A stretch of DNA of 64,000 nt from Lachnospiraceae bacterium (GCA_024684085.1 JAIKXM010000006.1:1-64000); one strand, 5' to 3'. Positions 41,388 through 50,492 are shown, counted from the stretch's first letter. Notes: generated by a model from the sequence alone, not told the origin. Made by a program: numbers and translations.

Positions 41388-42626
41388 ATGTATTCTTTAG
41401 ATGAAATCAGGGCTGTTGATGCTGAGATAGCTGATGCGATCGTCGCTGAGCAGGAGAGACAGAACAGTCATATCGAGCTTATCGCTTCAGAGAACTGGGT
41501 TAGCAAGGCTGTTATGGCAGCAATGGGAAGCCCTCTTACCAACAAATATGCGGAAGGTTATCCGGGCAAGAGATATTACGGCGGTTGTGAATGCGTAGAC
41601 GTAGTTGAGAATCTTGCAAGAGAGAGAGCTAAGGAGCTCTTCCACTGTGACTATGTTAACGTACAGCCTCATTCAGGCGCTCAGGCTAACATGGCAGTGT
41701 TCTTTGCGATTATGGAGCCCGGCGATACTTTCATGGGAATGAATCTTGATCACGGCGGACATCTGTCACACGGTTCACCGGTTAATATGTCAGGTAAGTA
41801 TTTTAACTGTGTACCTTACGGCGTTAATGATGACGGTTTCATCGATTATGATGAAGTAAGACGTATCGCTCTTGAGTGCAAGCCCAAGATGATCGTTGCC
41901 GGCGCAAGCGCATATGCAAGAAAGATCGATTTCAAGAAGTTCAGAGAGATCTGTGATGAAGTCGGTGCAGTACTTATGGTAGATATCGCTCACATTGCAG
42001 GACTTGTTGCTACAGGTTACCATGAGAGCCCCATTCCTTATGCTGATGTTGTTACAACAACAACTCATAAGACACTTCGCGGACCTCGTGGCGGTATGAT
42101 CATGTGCAACCAGGAAGTTGCTGATAAGTACAACTTCAACAAGGCTATTTTCCCCGGTATTCAGGGTGGCCCTCTTATGCACGTTATCGCAGGTAAGGCA
42201 GTATGCTTCAAGGAAGCTCTTAGTCCTGAGTTCAAGGAATATGCTAAGAATATCATCGACAATGCACAGGCACTTGCCAACGGTCTGATTAAGCGGGGAT
42301 TAAGCATCGTATCAGGCGGAACAGACAATCATCTTATGCTTCTTGACTTAAGACCTCAGGGACTTACAGGTAAGGAGATCGAGAAGTTACTTGATGAGGC
42401 TCATATCACAGCCAACAAGAACACTGTTCCCAATGATCCTCAGAAGGCGTTTGTTACAAGCGGTATCCGTCTCGGTACACCTGCTGTTACAAGCCGTGGA
42501 ATGAATACAGAAGATATGGACAGAATCGCTGAGGCGATCTCACTTATCGTATTCAAGGGTGCTGACGGTGTAGAAGAGGCAAGAGCTATCGTTAAGAGCC
42601 TTACAGACAAGTATCCTCTTATCTAA
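41388..42626 (+). CDS. glyA: Serine hydroxymethyltransferase
   Basis: PLP enzyme that interconverts serine and glycine with transfer of a one-carbon unit to tetrahydrofolate. The 412-aa protein has the family landmarks: IELIASENW near residue 23, [15 protein letters not shown] near 46, [11 protein letters not shown] near 113 and the PLP-lysine block [14 protein letters not shown] around 216-229. AAAGGCGG lies 7 nt before ATG 41388; the frame's earlier ATG is upstream of that site. It has its own promoter (TGATATAAT, -10 at 41278-41283) and terminator. Confidence 0.97.
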   Translation: MYSLDEIRAVDAEIADAIVAEQERQNSHIELIASENWVSKAVMAAMGSPLTNKYAEGYPGKRYYGGCECVDVVENLARERAKELFHCDYVNVQPHSGAQANMAVFFAIMEPGDTFMGMNLDHGGHLSHGSPVNMSGKYFNCVPYGVNDDGFIDYDEVRRIALECKPKMIVAGASAYARKIDFKKFREICDEVGAVLMVDIAHIAGLVATGYHESPIPYADVVTTTTHKTLRGPRGGMIMCNQEVADKYNFNKAIFPGIQGGPLMHVIAGKAVCFKEALSPEFKEYAKNIIDNAQALANGLIKRGLSIVSGGTDNHLMLLDLRPQGLTGKEIEKLLDEAHITANKNTVPNDPQKAFVTSGIRLGTPAVTSRGMNTEDMDRIAEAISLIVFKGADGVEEARAIVKSLTDKYPLI

Positions 42627-42648
42627 TAGAAGATTCATGGTAAATTTA

Positions 42649-42711
42649 AACCCTGCAAGTATGAAATGTGTCCGGTGATCCGGGTGCATATCAGACTTGC
42701 AGGGTTTTTTG
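42649..42711 (+). terminator. Terminator of glyA
   Basis: 12-bp perfect stem AACCCTGCAAGT / ACTTGCAGGGTT, a long loop with an inner CCGG hairpin, then TTTTTTG. Confidence 0.9.
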
Positions 42712-42728
42712 TAAAAGGTAGATGCAAA

Positions 42729-42770
42729 GCATCCGCGCTCGGCGCAGGAATGTCGCAAGCGACATTCTAT
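42729..42770 (+). repeat. 42-bp dispersed repeat, copy B
   Basis: Differs from copy A (20175-20216) at about two positions. It lies between the glyA terminator and the thiT stop, downstream of both convergent genes. Confidence 0.9.
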
Positions 42771-42798
42771 TTATGATCATCAATGGCCCGCGTGTTTT

Positions 42799-43389
42799 TT
42801 AATATGTTCTTCCGGTGTCTAAGAGAACCTTCCTGGCAGGTGTTACAACTAAGAGCAGCATCGCGCCGATGGTGGTGAAGATCAATTCGGGGAGCATGTA
42901 AGAACCGTTGTACAACAGGCTGTACAGGATCGTGCTGTCGGTACTGAAGCCCTCCCATAATTCTCCGAAGCTGTGCCAGATGATTACGCCGCTTGCAAAG
43001 TGGAAGAGAAATCTGAGTGTGATGGCAACAATGGTTCCGATGATTATTCCGCCTGCTTTCTTCTCACGCAGAAATCCTGCTATTCCGAGTATCGTAAATG
43101 CTCCGATGTAATCGATGAATATGCAGGCGATCAACATGACCGGAGTGAGTCCCCAGCCGAACAGACCATCCGTGATCCCCTGTCCGAACTGGATCAGTGA
43201 GAAAGCAAACGCTGTGATGAATCCGTCTTTGATGCCCCATCTGATCGAATATACGATGATGGGCAGCATTGAAAGGGCTGTGACCGATCCGCCCCAGGGC
43301 AGCTTGAATACCCTGATGAAACTGAGTACTGTGGCAAGTGCTACCATTACCGCACCTTCTACGATCTTTCTTGTCTTTGTGTTTTGCAT
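42799..43389 (-). CDS. thiT: Energy-coupled thiamine transporter, substrate-binding subunit ThiT
   Basis: S-component of an ECF-type vitamin transporter: a small membrane protein (196 aa, six hydrophobic segments) that binds thiamine and works with a shared EcfAA'T module encoded elsewhere. The ThiT pattern is seen in the ALATVLSFIRVFKLPWGGSVT start, IRWGIKDGF, and RFLFHFASGVIIW with WHSFGELWEGF. Start: AAGGAGGA ends 6 nt before ATG 43389. The TPP riboswitch directly upstream on the same strand makes thiamine the firm substrate. Confidence 0.95.
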   Translation of the reverse strand: MQNTKTRKIVEGAVMVALATVLSFIRVFKLPWGGSVTALSMLPIIVYSIRWGIKDGFITAFAFSLIQFGQGITDGLFGWGLTPVMLIACIFIDYIGAFTILGIAGFLREKKAGGIIIGTIVAITLRFLFHFASGVIIWHSFGELWEGFSTDSTILYSLLYNGSYMLPELIFTTIGAMLLLVVTPARKVLLDTGRTY

Positions 43390-43395
43390 AAAAAA

Positions 43396-43546
43396 TCCTC
43401 CTTTTTTTAAGCAAGGAGGGAGATTGCAGCCGAAAGGCATCCGCTATAAACGGATTTCTTTTTTTAGCTTCCTTACGCCGGTCTTAACCGGTTCAAGTTA
43501 TGAGGGTCAGAAACTTAAGTTCCAATCTCAGCAATTGCTCCCCTAG
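43396..43546 (-). promoter_or_regulatory. TPP riboswitch controlling thiT
   Basis: Minus-strand aptamer at 43546-43465 with the THI-box core: GGGGAGC, GCTGAGATTGGAAC, GACCCTCATAACTTGAAC, CGGCGTAAGGAAGC. Downstream, CCCTCCTT (43420-43413) is exactly complementary to the ribosome binding site AAGGAGG (43403-43397) with a short loop, and two small hairpins lie in between. Control at translation by sequestering the ribosome binding site when TPP is bound is therefore likely; no T-run terminator is seen. Confidence 0.95.
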
Positions 43547-43601
43547 CTTTTATTTTTTTCATATGTAAATATATACAATCTTTTTTAAGGTGTCAATTGG
43601 T

Positions 43602-43713
43602 TTGACCGGAATCACTAAAAAGGCCGGTCTATTTAGAAATTACTAAAAAAGGCCGGTTTTACCGAGATCAATAAAACGGTTGGCTTAATCGAAATCACTA
43701 AAAAGGCTTGACC
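43602..43713. repeat. 27-28-bp degenerate tandem repeat, four units
   Basis: Units start at about 43609, 43636, 43664 and 43691 with GAAATCACTAAAAAGGCCGGT as consensus (shortened variants in each). The array lies in the shared upstream region of the thiT riboswitch and the ACT-domain gene; GGCCGG cores may pair between units. Confidence 0.8.
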
Positions 43714-43858
43714 TGTTTTGTATATTATGCTAATATATCCATTATTGACACACAAATGTACGCCATGCACGGACAATAGTGTGATTTGTTCGCACATGAC
43801 AAACATTTTACCGTGTCAGACTTGCATGGTATTCGGCTTTTAGCCGGTGGGGAATCGG

Positions 43859-44305
43859 ATGAATAAAGATACGCAGGAATATTATGTATTGAAGGAACGG
43901 GCTGTGCCGGAGGTGTTGCTTAAGGTGGTTGAAGCCAAGCGACTGCTGGATACGGAGAAGGCTCTGAGTGTGGGCGATGCCGTGGACAGAGTAGGTATCA
44001 GTCGAAGCTCTTTTTACAAATATAAAGATGACATCTTCAGATTTCATGACAATACGAGGGGTACTACGATAACGCTTACCTTCGATATGGATGACGAACC
44101 GGGGCTTCTCTCGGATGTGCTGAAGATAATTGCCGATTTTGGCGGTAATATCCTGACGATCCATCAGAGTATTCCCATTAACGGCGTGGCAGGACTCACG
44201 ATCAGTATTCAGGTGCTTGAGACTACGGGTGATGTCTCTGAGATGATAGACCGGATGGAGAAGCAGAAGGGCGTTCACCACGTAAGGATCTCCGCTAAAG
44301 AATGA
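43859..44305 (+). CDS. ACT-domain protein, PheB/UPF0735 type
   Basis: 148 aa. An N-terminal helix-turn-helix-like segment (VGDAVDRVGISRSSFYKYKDDIF, about 38-60) is followed by a C-terminal ACT domain (FDMDDEPGLLSDVLKIIADFGGNILTIHQ, about 77-105), a fold that binds amino acids. The protein is the UPF0735 family, often encoded next to homoserine dehydrogenase, as here. A regulatory role in aspartate-family amino acid synthesis is inferred. GGTGGGG precedes ATG 43859. The 168-nt gap to hom contains TATATAAT near 44415-44425. Confidence 0.88.
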   Translation: MNKDTQEYYVLKERAVPEVLLKVVEAKRLLDTEKALSVGDAVDRVGISRSSFYKYKDDIFRFHDNTRGTTITLTFDMDDEPGLLSDVLKIIADFGGNILTIHQSIPINGVAGLTISIQVLETTGDVSEMIDRMEKQKGVHHVRISAKE

Positions 44306-44473
44306 TCATTTGGTAATCGGATACTTACCTGTTTATCGAGACTGACTGATAAGGCAGGATCGATCATTCCGGTAAGGCGGTATCGATCATTTCTCATTAA
44401 TAACGAACGTACGAATTATATATAATAATAAAAGCTTCGATAGAAGATCCTGATCGGAGCAAAGGAGGAACAT

Positions 44474-45673
44474 ATGGTAAAAGTTGCGGTTTTGGGATAC
44501 GGCACTGTAGGAAGCGGTGTTGTACAGATCATTGATGACAATAATGCTCTTATCAAAGAGAGGATAGGAGATGACATTGAAGTTAAATACATTCTCGATC
44601 TGAGGGATTTCCCGGGTGATAAGAATGAGGCAAAAGTTGTGCATGACTACAATATCATTCTTAACGATCCTGAGATCAGCATCGTATGTGAGACCATGGG
44701 CGGGGTTAAGCCTGCATATCAGTTCTCCAAGGATGCTCTCGAGGCGGGCAAGAGTGTATGTACTTCCAATAAGGAACTTGTTGAGAATTACGGACCGGAG
44801 CTTATTAAGACAGCACGTGCCAATAACTGTAATTATCTCTTTGAGGCAAGCGTTGGCGGCGGTATTCCCATCATTCGTCCCATGAATACATCGCTTGTAC
44901 CTGAGAATATCCAGAGGATCATGGGTATCCTTAACGGAACTACCAATTACATCCTTACCAAGATGGCTAAGGAAGGTGCTGATTATGCCGATGTTCTCAA
45001 GGAGGCACAGGATCTCGGATATGCCGAGCGTAATCCCGAGGCTGATGTCGAAGGACATGATGCCGGTAGAAAAATAGCGATACTTTCGTCACTTATGACA
45101 GGTAAGACTGTGAAGTTTGCAGACGTACATACAGAAGGAATCACAGGTATAGATACAGTTGATTTTGAATATGCTCATGCATGTGGCAAGTCTATCAAGC
45201 TCCTGGCTACATCAGAGCAGACAGATGCAGGTTATGTAGCGATGGTAGCACCTTTTATGATCGGTGCGGATCATCCTCTTAACGGAGTTAACGGAGTGTT
45301 CAATGCCGTATATGTAACCGGCAATATGCTGGGGGATGTAATGTTCTACGGACAGGGAGCAGGTAAGCTTGCGACCGCAAGTGCCGTAGTATCGGATGTG
45401 TGCGAGTGTGCCCGCAATGTCGGACGTACACTTCCCTGCGTATGGTCTGAGGAGAAGCTCGAGCTTGCGGATCCTTCAGCGTCCGTAAGAAAGTTCTTCG
45501 TAAGAGTTAAGGCTGAGGGTGAGAACTCAGTTGCCGATGTTTTTAAAGATGCAGAGAAGATCAGGGTTAAGGACGGCGAGTTCGCGTTCGTTACCGGCGA
45601 GATGTCAGAGGCGGACTTTAAGCTTAAGCTTGAATCAGTTAATGGTGTGATCAAATCCATCAGACTTGCTTAA
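44474..45673 (+). CDS. hom: Homoserine dehydrogenase
   Basis: Reduces aspartate semialdehyde to homoserine with NAD(P)H, the branch point to threonine and methionine. The 399-aa protein has the nucleotide-binding VAVLGYGTVGSGVV at residues 4-17, TSNKELV near 97, the catalytic-region GGGIPIIRP and ILNGTTNYIL, and a conserved DVEGHDAGRKIAIL. The C-terminal 80 residues look like a reduced ACT domain. AAAGGAGG precedes ATG. It lies 45 nt before the aspartokinase gene, in one operon. Confidence 0.96.
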   Translation: MVKVAVLGYGTVGSGVVQIIDDNNALIKERIGDDIEVKYILDLRDFPGDKNEAKVVHDYNIILNDPEISIVCETMGGVKPAYQFSKDALEAGKSVCTSNKELVENYGPELIKTARANNCNYLFEASVGGGIPIIRPMNTSLVPENIQRIMGILNGTTNYILTKMAKEGADYADVLKEAQDLGYAERNPEADVEGHDAGRKIAILSSLMTGKTVKFADVHTEGITGIDTVDFEYAHACGKSIKLLATSEQTDAGYVAMVAPFMIGADHPLNGVNGVFNAVYVTGNMLGDVMFYGQGAGKLATASAVVSDVCECARNVGRTLPCVWSEEKLELADPSASVRKFFVRVKAEGENSVADVFKDAEKIRVKDGEFAFVTGEMSEADFKLKLESVNGVIKSIRLA

Positions 45674-45718
45674 TGGATTGAATATATACGCTGCGGATGC
45701 AGCTGAGTGGAGGATGTT

Positions 45719-47038
45719 ATGAAAAAGGTTGTAAAGTTTGGCGGAAGTTCACTTGCAAGTGCCAAGCAGTTCATGAAGGTCGGAGAGATCATTAAGAGTG
45801 ATTCGGCACGTAAGTACGTGGTTCCCAGTGCGCCGGGTAAGCGTGACAAGAAGGATACCAAGGTTACGGATATGCTCTATGGTTGTTATGCTCTTGCCGA
45901 GGCTGACAAGAATTATGCCAAGGAGCTTAAGGCGATCAAGGAGAGATATAACGAGATCATAAAGGGTCTTAATCTTGATATGACTCTGGACGAGGAATTC
46001 AAGGTGATCGATAAGGATTTTGCGGCTAAGGCAGGATCTGATTATGCCGCAAGTCGTGGCGAGTTCCTTAATGGTAAGATCATGGCAAAATATCTTGGTT
46101 TTGAGTTTGTTGATGCGGCCGAGGTTATCTTCTTCAAGGCAGACGGATCATTTGATGCCGAGAAGACCAATGAAGTTCTGGGCGAGAGACTTGGCAAAAC
46201 TGACAATGCTGTCGTTCCCGGATTCTACGGAAGCCTTCCTGACGGAAAGGTTAAAACTTTCTCAAGAGGCGGTTCGGATATAACAGGTTCGATCGTTGCA
46301 AGAGCAGCAAGAGTTGACGTATATGAGAACTGGACAGATGTATCAGGTTTCCTTGTAGCTGATCCGAGGATCATCGATAAGCCTGCGGGAATCGAGACTA
46401 TTACATATAAGGAACTTCGCGAGCTTTCATACATGGGAGCATCGGTTCTGCATGAAGATGCTATCTTCCCTGTAAGAATGGAAGGCATCCCCATCAATAT
46501 CCGCAATACCAATGCACCTGAAGATCCCGGTACATGGATCGTTGAGAGCACATGCCAGAAGTCTAAGTATACCATAACAGGTATCGCAGGTAAGAAGGGA
46601 TTCTGCTCAGTCAATATTGAAAAGGCCAAGATGAATTCTGAGATAGGTTTCGGCCGTAAGGTTCTCCAGGTATTTGAGGATAACGGAATATCTTTCGAGC
46701 ATATGCCTTCGGGAATCGATACAATGACGATCTTTGTTCATCAGGATGAGTTCATGGACAAGGAGCAGCAGGTGGTCTCAGGCATTCATCGTCTCGGAAG
46801 ACCTGACAGCATAGATATAGAAGCAGACCTTGCGCTTATCGCAGTTGTTGGACGCGGAATGAAGTCCACCAGAGGTACTGCCGGAAGGATATTCTCGGCA
46901 CTTGCTCACGCTGAGGTCAATGTTAAGATGATCGATCAGGGCTCATCCGAGCTTAATATCATCATCGGTGTTGCCAACAATGATTTTGAGACAGCGATCA
47001 AGGCAATCTATGATATCTTCGTAACGACAAGGATTTAG
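45719..47038 (+). CDS. lysC: Aspartate kinase
   Basis: Phosphorylates aspartate, the first step toward lysine, threonine and methionine. The 439-aa protein begins KKVVKFGGSSLASA (kinase motif KFGGSSL), has GSDYAASRGEFLNGKI and FSRGGSDITGSIVARA for aspartate and ATP binding, and two C-terminal ACT domains (about 295-439, with GFGRKVLQVFEDNGISFEH and ending in the IVVG..-like segment). Feedback inhibition by lysine or threonine through the ACT domains is expected. GGAGG lies before ATG 45719; the earlier ATG at 45707 overlaps that site. Terminator 110 nt downstream. Confidence 0.95.
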   Translation: MKKVVKFGGSSLASAKQFMKVGEIIKSDSARKYVVPSAPGKRDKKDTKVTDMLYGCYALAEADKNYAKELKAIKERYNEIIKGLNLDMTLDEEFKVIDKDFAAKAGSDYAASRGEFLNGKIMAKYLGFEFVDAAEVIFFKADGSFDAEKTNEVLGERLGKTDNAVVPGFYGSLPDGKVKTFSRGGSDITGSIVARAARVDVYENWTDVSGFLVADPRIIDKPAGIETITYKELRELSYMGASVLHEDAIFPVRMEGIPINIRNTNAPEDPGTWIVESTCQKSKYTITGIAGKKGFCSVNIEKAKMNSEIGFGRKVLQVFEDNGISFEHMPSGIDTMTIFVHQDEFMDKEQQVVSGIHRLGRPDSIDIEADLALIAVVGRGMKSTRGTAGRIFSALAHAEVNVKMIDQGSSELNIIIGVANNDFETAIKAIYDIFVTTRI

Positions 47039-47149
47039 TCGTATCAGACTTCCTGCGGAGCGTCTTTGAAGTCTTAGGAGAAGATGGGCGGGTAGACGTA
47101 TCTGTCAGGGCTGTTACAGATGTTGTATTATTGATATTGTATTTGCACG

Positions 47150-47177
47150 GCTTCCGGAGCGATCCGGAAGCTTTTTT
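47150..47177 (+). terminator. Terminator of hom-lysC
   Basis: GCTTCCGG / CCGGAAGC stem with a 6-nt loop, followed by TTTTTTG. Confidence 0.88.
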
Positions 47178-47201
47178 GTGTAATAGTTATTACACAAAAA
47201 A

Positions 47202-47243
47202 GCTCCGCGCTCGGCGCGAGAATGTCGCAAGCAACATTCTTTT
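47202..47243 (+). repeat. 42-bp dispersed repeat, copy C
   Basis: CTCCGCGCTCGGCGCGAGAAT, then GTCGCAAGCAACATTCT; about 85 percent like copy A by eye. A TTACACAAAAAAGC segment precedes it, as in copy A, and itself forms a TGTAATAGTTATTACA hairpin with bases from 47179. Confidence 0.82.
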
Positions 47244-47382
47244 TCGTAGCGCTGAGTTGCGTGCAATTTTTAAATTGTTTATACAATTTGTTATATATAT
47301 GAATTATATACAGTTAATATTACGCAAACATCAAATACAACAATAAACTGTAAAAAAATATTGTTATTTTTATAAAATTGTC

Positions 47383-47411
47383 TTGACAAATTATCACACA
47401 CATAGTATATT
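47383..47411 (+). promoter_or_regulatory. Strong promoter of the candidate noncoding RNA
   Basis: TTGACA (47383-47388), 17-nt spacer, TATATT (47406-47411): near-consensus, set in a very AT-rich stretch. The expected start is near 47418. The closest ORF is 460 nt downstream, beyond a terminator. Confidence 0.88.
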
Positions 47412-47417
47412 AGTATC

Positions 47418-47732
47418 AACAACAGAGAAGAGAGAAAGAAATCCTACTTACTCATGTAGGTGTCTATAGATGAAGGTGTAGGCAAAATATTAAGATTAGG
47501 AGGACGGTCCACCAGAGTAGTTATCTAACTTTCAAAGCGACGTGAGATGGGGCATAAGGATGAGCGCTTAATTAAGAAGTGCGGTACGTGTGTACAGTAG
47601 ATGGAAATGCCGGAGAAGACGTCATCACAATTGAATACGGAGACAAATTTTTGAAAGAGAGGTATTAGTCCATTGGATTTATCGTCGTAGAACGGGCATT
47701 GATTATTAGATTGTAGTCGATGCCCGTTTTGT
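47418..47732 (+). ncRNA. Candidate structured noncoding RNA, about 315 nt (possibly raiA-like)
   Basis: The stretch between the strong promoter and the terminator has no ORF with a start and ribosome binding site. It contains local helices: CCTAC / GTAGG (47444-47461), GGAC-G-GTCC, GCGCTT / AAGTGC and GTAC-GTGT-GTAC, plus purine-rich linkers, and ends in the terminator stem. Phrases such as AGGAGGACGGTCCACC and GATGGAAATGCCGGA look conserved-RNA-like; the raiA motif of Firmicutes is the class I would test first, but I cannot confirm the match. It lacks the hallmarks of tmRNA, RNase P, SRP RNA and T-box leaders. Its strong promoter suggests an abundant RNA. Confidence 0.6.
47691..47732 (+). 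terminator. Terminator of the candidate noncoding RNA
   Basis: 12-bp stem AACGGGCATTGA / TCGATGCCCGTT (one mismatch), 14-nt loop, then TTTTGTTG. Confidence 0.9.
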
Positions 47733-47876
47733 TGTGCGCAGATGTGCGTCAGATTCTGTGTCGGGTATTGCGAAAGCCTATAAAATGATATAACATTATA
47801 AATTGAATGAAAGTTAGCATTAACGCATTTGAGATATCAAAGCGACTGTAGATAAGACGTTAAGAAGGAATCGGTT

Positions 47877-49220
47877 ATGAGTGAACATTCAAGCAGACGT
47901 GAACAGAGAAGAAGAAGAAGAATGATCACCCAGCTGGTCGCATACGGCGCTGTGGCTGTCGTATTGTTGCTGATCGGTCTGGGCGTTACTCTGTTGATCA
48001 AATATTTCAAAAACGCAGGCAATTCGGCTCCCTCGCCCGCTGCGCAGGTGGAGACTGAGACATCCTCGCAGGAATCATCATCGGATGAGTATGTATTATA
48101 TATCAATGAAGAAGAGACTTCGGAGGCGGAGACGGAGACTGAGACGGAGACTGAAGAAGAGACAACAGTGGATCTGCTCGAAGAGGTCGTACGCGACTGC
48201 ATTGATGATATGCCTATAGAAGACAAAGTAGCAGGCCTTTTTATAATAACACCCGAACAGCTTACGGGAGTGGATACCGTGCTTCAGGCGGGAGACGGCA
48301 CAAAGGAAGCCTTGGATAAGTATCATATCGGCGGTCTGATCTACTTCGATAAGAATATCAAGTCGGAAGAACAGCTGACGGAGATGATCACCAATACAAA
48401 GGCTTTCAGCAAGTATCCTCTGTTCATCGCTGTTGATGAGGAGTTGGGTGATGTTGCGAGATTAAGGAAGGGACTTAATCTTGATCCGATCCAGTCGGCG
48501 GCTGATATAGGTGCTGCCAATGACGCGTCCAAGGCGTATGAAGCATATAATTCGATCGGTAAATATATGATCAAGTATGGTTTTAATCTGGACTTTGCAC
48601 CGGTTTCGGATGTGCTCCTGAACGCCGATAACAAAGCGATCGGCAACAGGTCATTCGGAAGTGATGAAGCCATCGTATCTTCAATGGTAGATTCGTCGGT
48701 ACGCGGACTTAAGGATGCGGGGGTAACTGCCTGTCTTAAGCATTTCCCCGGACAGGGTGCGGTTAATTCGGATACCCACGAGGGTGTAGCGCTTCTGGAC
48801 AGAAGTGAAGCTGAGATAGATTCGGTTGAGCTGAAGCCTTTCCTTGCGGGGATCGAGGCCGGAGCGGATATGATAATGGTGGGACATATGACTGTTCCTC
48901 AGATCACACAGGATAATGTATTGCCGGCTTCTCTTTCAAAGGAGATAATCACGGATCTTCTTCGTGAGAAGTATCAATATGAAGGTGTTGTGATAACGGA
49001 TGCTCTTAATATGGCTGCCGTTTCCGATTATTACAGTGCGGATGAAGCAGCTATCAAAGCTTTGAAGGCCGGAGCGGATATGATACTTATGCCCGAAGAT
49101 TTCGTGCTTGCATATGAGGGAGTCCTTAAGGCAGTTGACGAAGGTGTCATAAGTGAGCAGAGGATCAATGATTCGCTCGCACGCGTATACAGGATCAAGT
49201 ACAGGGCTACCGTAGAGTAG
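47877..49220 (+). CDS. Membrane-anchored GH3 beta-N-acetylhexosaminidase-like protein
   Basis: 447 aa. A basic start (RREQRRRRR) and one membrane segment (about 20-42) anchor it with the enzyme outside; an acidic Ser/Thr/Glu linker (about 50-95) follows. The GH3 domain spans about 100-447: YHIGGLIYFDKNI, DEELGDVARLR, the NagZ-type KHFPGQGAVNSDTHEG (about 282-297; the His-containing loop after KHFPG is the acid/base in this subfamily) and VITDALNM (nucleophile Asp). Cleavage of GlcNAc from muropeptides or other glycans is inferred. It is a single gene ending 49 nt before pncB. Confidence 0.9.
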   Translation: MSEHSSRREQRRRRRMITQLVAYGAVAVVLLLIGLGVTLLIKYFKNAGNSAPSPAAQVETETSSQESSSDEYVLYINEEETSEAETETETETEEETTVDLLEEVVRDCIDDMPIEDKVAGLFIITPEQLTGVDTVLQAGDGTKEALDKYHIGGLIYFDKNIKSEEQLTEMITNTKAFSKYPLFIAVDEELGDVARLRKGLNLDPIQSAADIGAANDASKAYEAYNSIGKYMIKYGFNLDFAPVSDVLLNADNKAIGNRSFGSDEAIVSSMVDSSVRGLKDAGVTACLKHFPGQGAVNSDTHEGVALLDRSEAEIDSVELKPFLAGIEAGADMIMVGHMTVPQITQDNVLPASLSKEIITDLLREKYQYEGVVITDALNMAAVSDYYSADEAAIKALKAGADMILMPEDFVLAYEGVLKAVDEGVISEQRINDSLARVYRIKYRATVE

Positions 49221-49268
49221 ATAAGAGTATGTTAATAAAGAATGAACATAAATGTGAAAGGTGACAAA

Positions 49269-50492
49269 ATGGACCGAATTATTACAAGTTTATTGGAAAC
49301 AGATGCGTATAAGTTCTCGATGGGACAGACGATCTACCATCAGTTCAGCGATTACAAGACGACATGGTCGTTCAAGTGCAGGAATGAGGATGTCTTCTTC
49401 ACCGAGGAAATGGTGGAAGAGATAAAGAGACAGATCAAGCTGTACTGCGATCTCAGATTCAATGAGGACGAGCTGGAATATCTTCACGGCATCAAGTGGA
49501 TCAAGGGTTCTTACTGTGATTTCTTAAGACTCTGGAAGCCCCGCTATGAAGACTTCTATTTCGGAACGGATGCTCCCTGCGGACTTACGATCGAGACTAA
49601 GGGAACATGGCTCAATACTTCAATGTATGAGATCCCGACGCTGGCGATCGTCAATGAAGTATACTTCAGAATGGCTTACGATTATGATGTTCTCATGGAG
49701 AGCTTTAAGAAGAGGCTGGATGATAAGGTCAGTCGTCTTGTGGACGGTACATATGAACTCGGACCATTCAGTGAGTTCGGTATGAGAAGACGTCTCTCTG
49801 CAGAGGCACAGGAGCTTGCCGTAAAAACGCTTGCGGCTAACAAGTATCCAACATCTACATTTGTCGGAACATCCAACGTGTATCTCGCTAAGAAGTTCGA
49901 TATCACACCTGTAGGAACAATGGCACATGAGTGGATCATGTGCGTCGGTCAGGGCAATCACAAGCATAATCCTGCATATTCTAACTGGTATGCGCTTGAT
50001 GCATGGGTTAAGGAATATGGAGTGCTCAACGGAACAGCTCTTACGGATACAATCACTACGGATTGTTTCCTGGAGGATTTCCAGCTGACATATGCGACTC
50101 TTTTCAGTGGTGTAAGACATGATTCGGGTGATCCGATCGCATGGGGCGAGAAGATGATAGAGCATTATAACGGACTTGGCATCGATCCTCACACCAAGAC
50201 ACTTCTGTTCAGCGACAGTCTGGACTTCGAGAGAGCGACCGCTATCATGAAGCACTTCAAGGGCAAGGCAAAGGTTGCTTTCGGTATCGGAACTTATATT
50301 GCCAATGATACCGATGTTGAGGCACTTAATATAGTAATGAAGACAACGGCCTGCAACGGTATGGATGTTGCTAAAATGTCCGACATTCAGGGTAAGGGCA
50401 TGTGCAAGAATCCGGATTACGAGCACTATCTCAGAAGATGTATCGCATGGAGAATGGAGCACGAGACCGGCAATAATTCACTCAGGGTGTAA
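49269..50492 (+). CDS. pncB: Nicotinate phosphoribosyltransferase
   Basis: Makes nicotinate mononucleotide from nicotinate and PRPP, the salvage route to NAD. The 407-aa protein begins ITSLLETDAYKFSMGQTIY, the family N-terminus, and has GTSNVYLAKKFDITPVGTMAHEW (about 198-220, split by a short loop) and SGVRHDSGDPIAWG (about 285-298), all typical; the His of GTMAHEW is the site phosphorylated in homologues. AAAGGTG lies before ATG 49269; the frame's upstream ATG at 49242 precedes that site. It may be cotranscribed with the GH3 gene. Confidence 0.95.
   Translation: MDRIITSLLETDAYKFSMGQTIYHQFSDYKTTWSFKCRNEDVFFTEEMVEEIKRQIKLYCDLRFNEDELEYLHGIKWIKGSYCDFLRLWKPRYEDFYFGTDAPCGLTIETKGTWLNTSMYEIPTLAIVNEVYFRMAYDYDVLMESFKKRLDDKVSRLVDGTYELGPFSEFGMRRRLSAEAQELAVKTLAANKYPTSTFVGTSNVYLAKKFDITPVGTMAHEWIMCVGQGNHKHNPAYSNWYALDAWVKEYGVLNGTALTDTITTDCFLEDFQLTYATLFSGVRHDSGDPIAWGEKMIEHYNGLGIDPHTKTLLFSDSLDFERATAIMKHFKGKAKVAFGIGTYIANDTDVEALNIVMKTTACNGMDVAKMSDIQGKGMCKNPDYEHYLRRCIAWRMEHETGNNSLRV

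Noticed and set aside
47418..47732. tmRNA, RNase P RNA, SRP RNA or a T-box leader at the noncoding RNA locus.
   Set aside because: None of their fixed motifs is present (no tag ORF with tRNA-like ends, no GAGGAAAGTCC block, no GGTGG-type T-box sequence), and no gene directly follows that a T-box could control.
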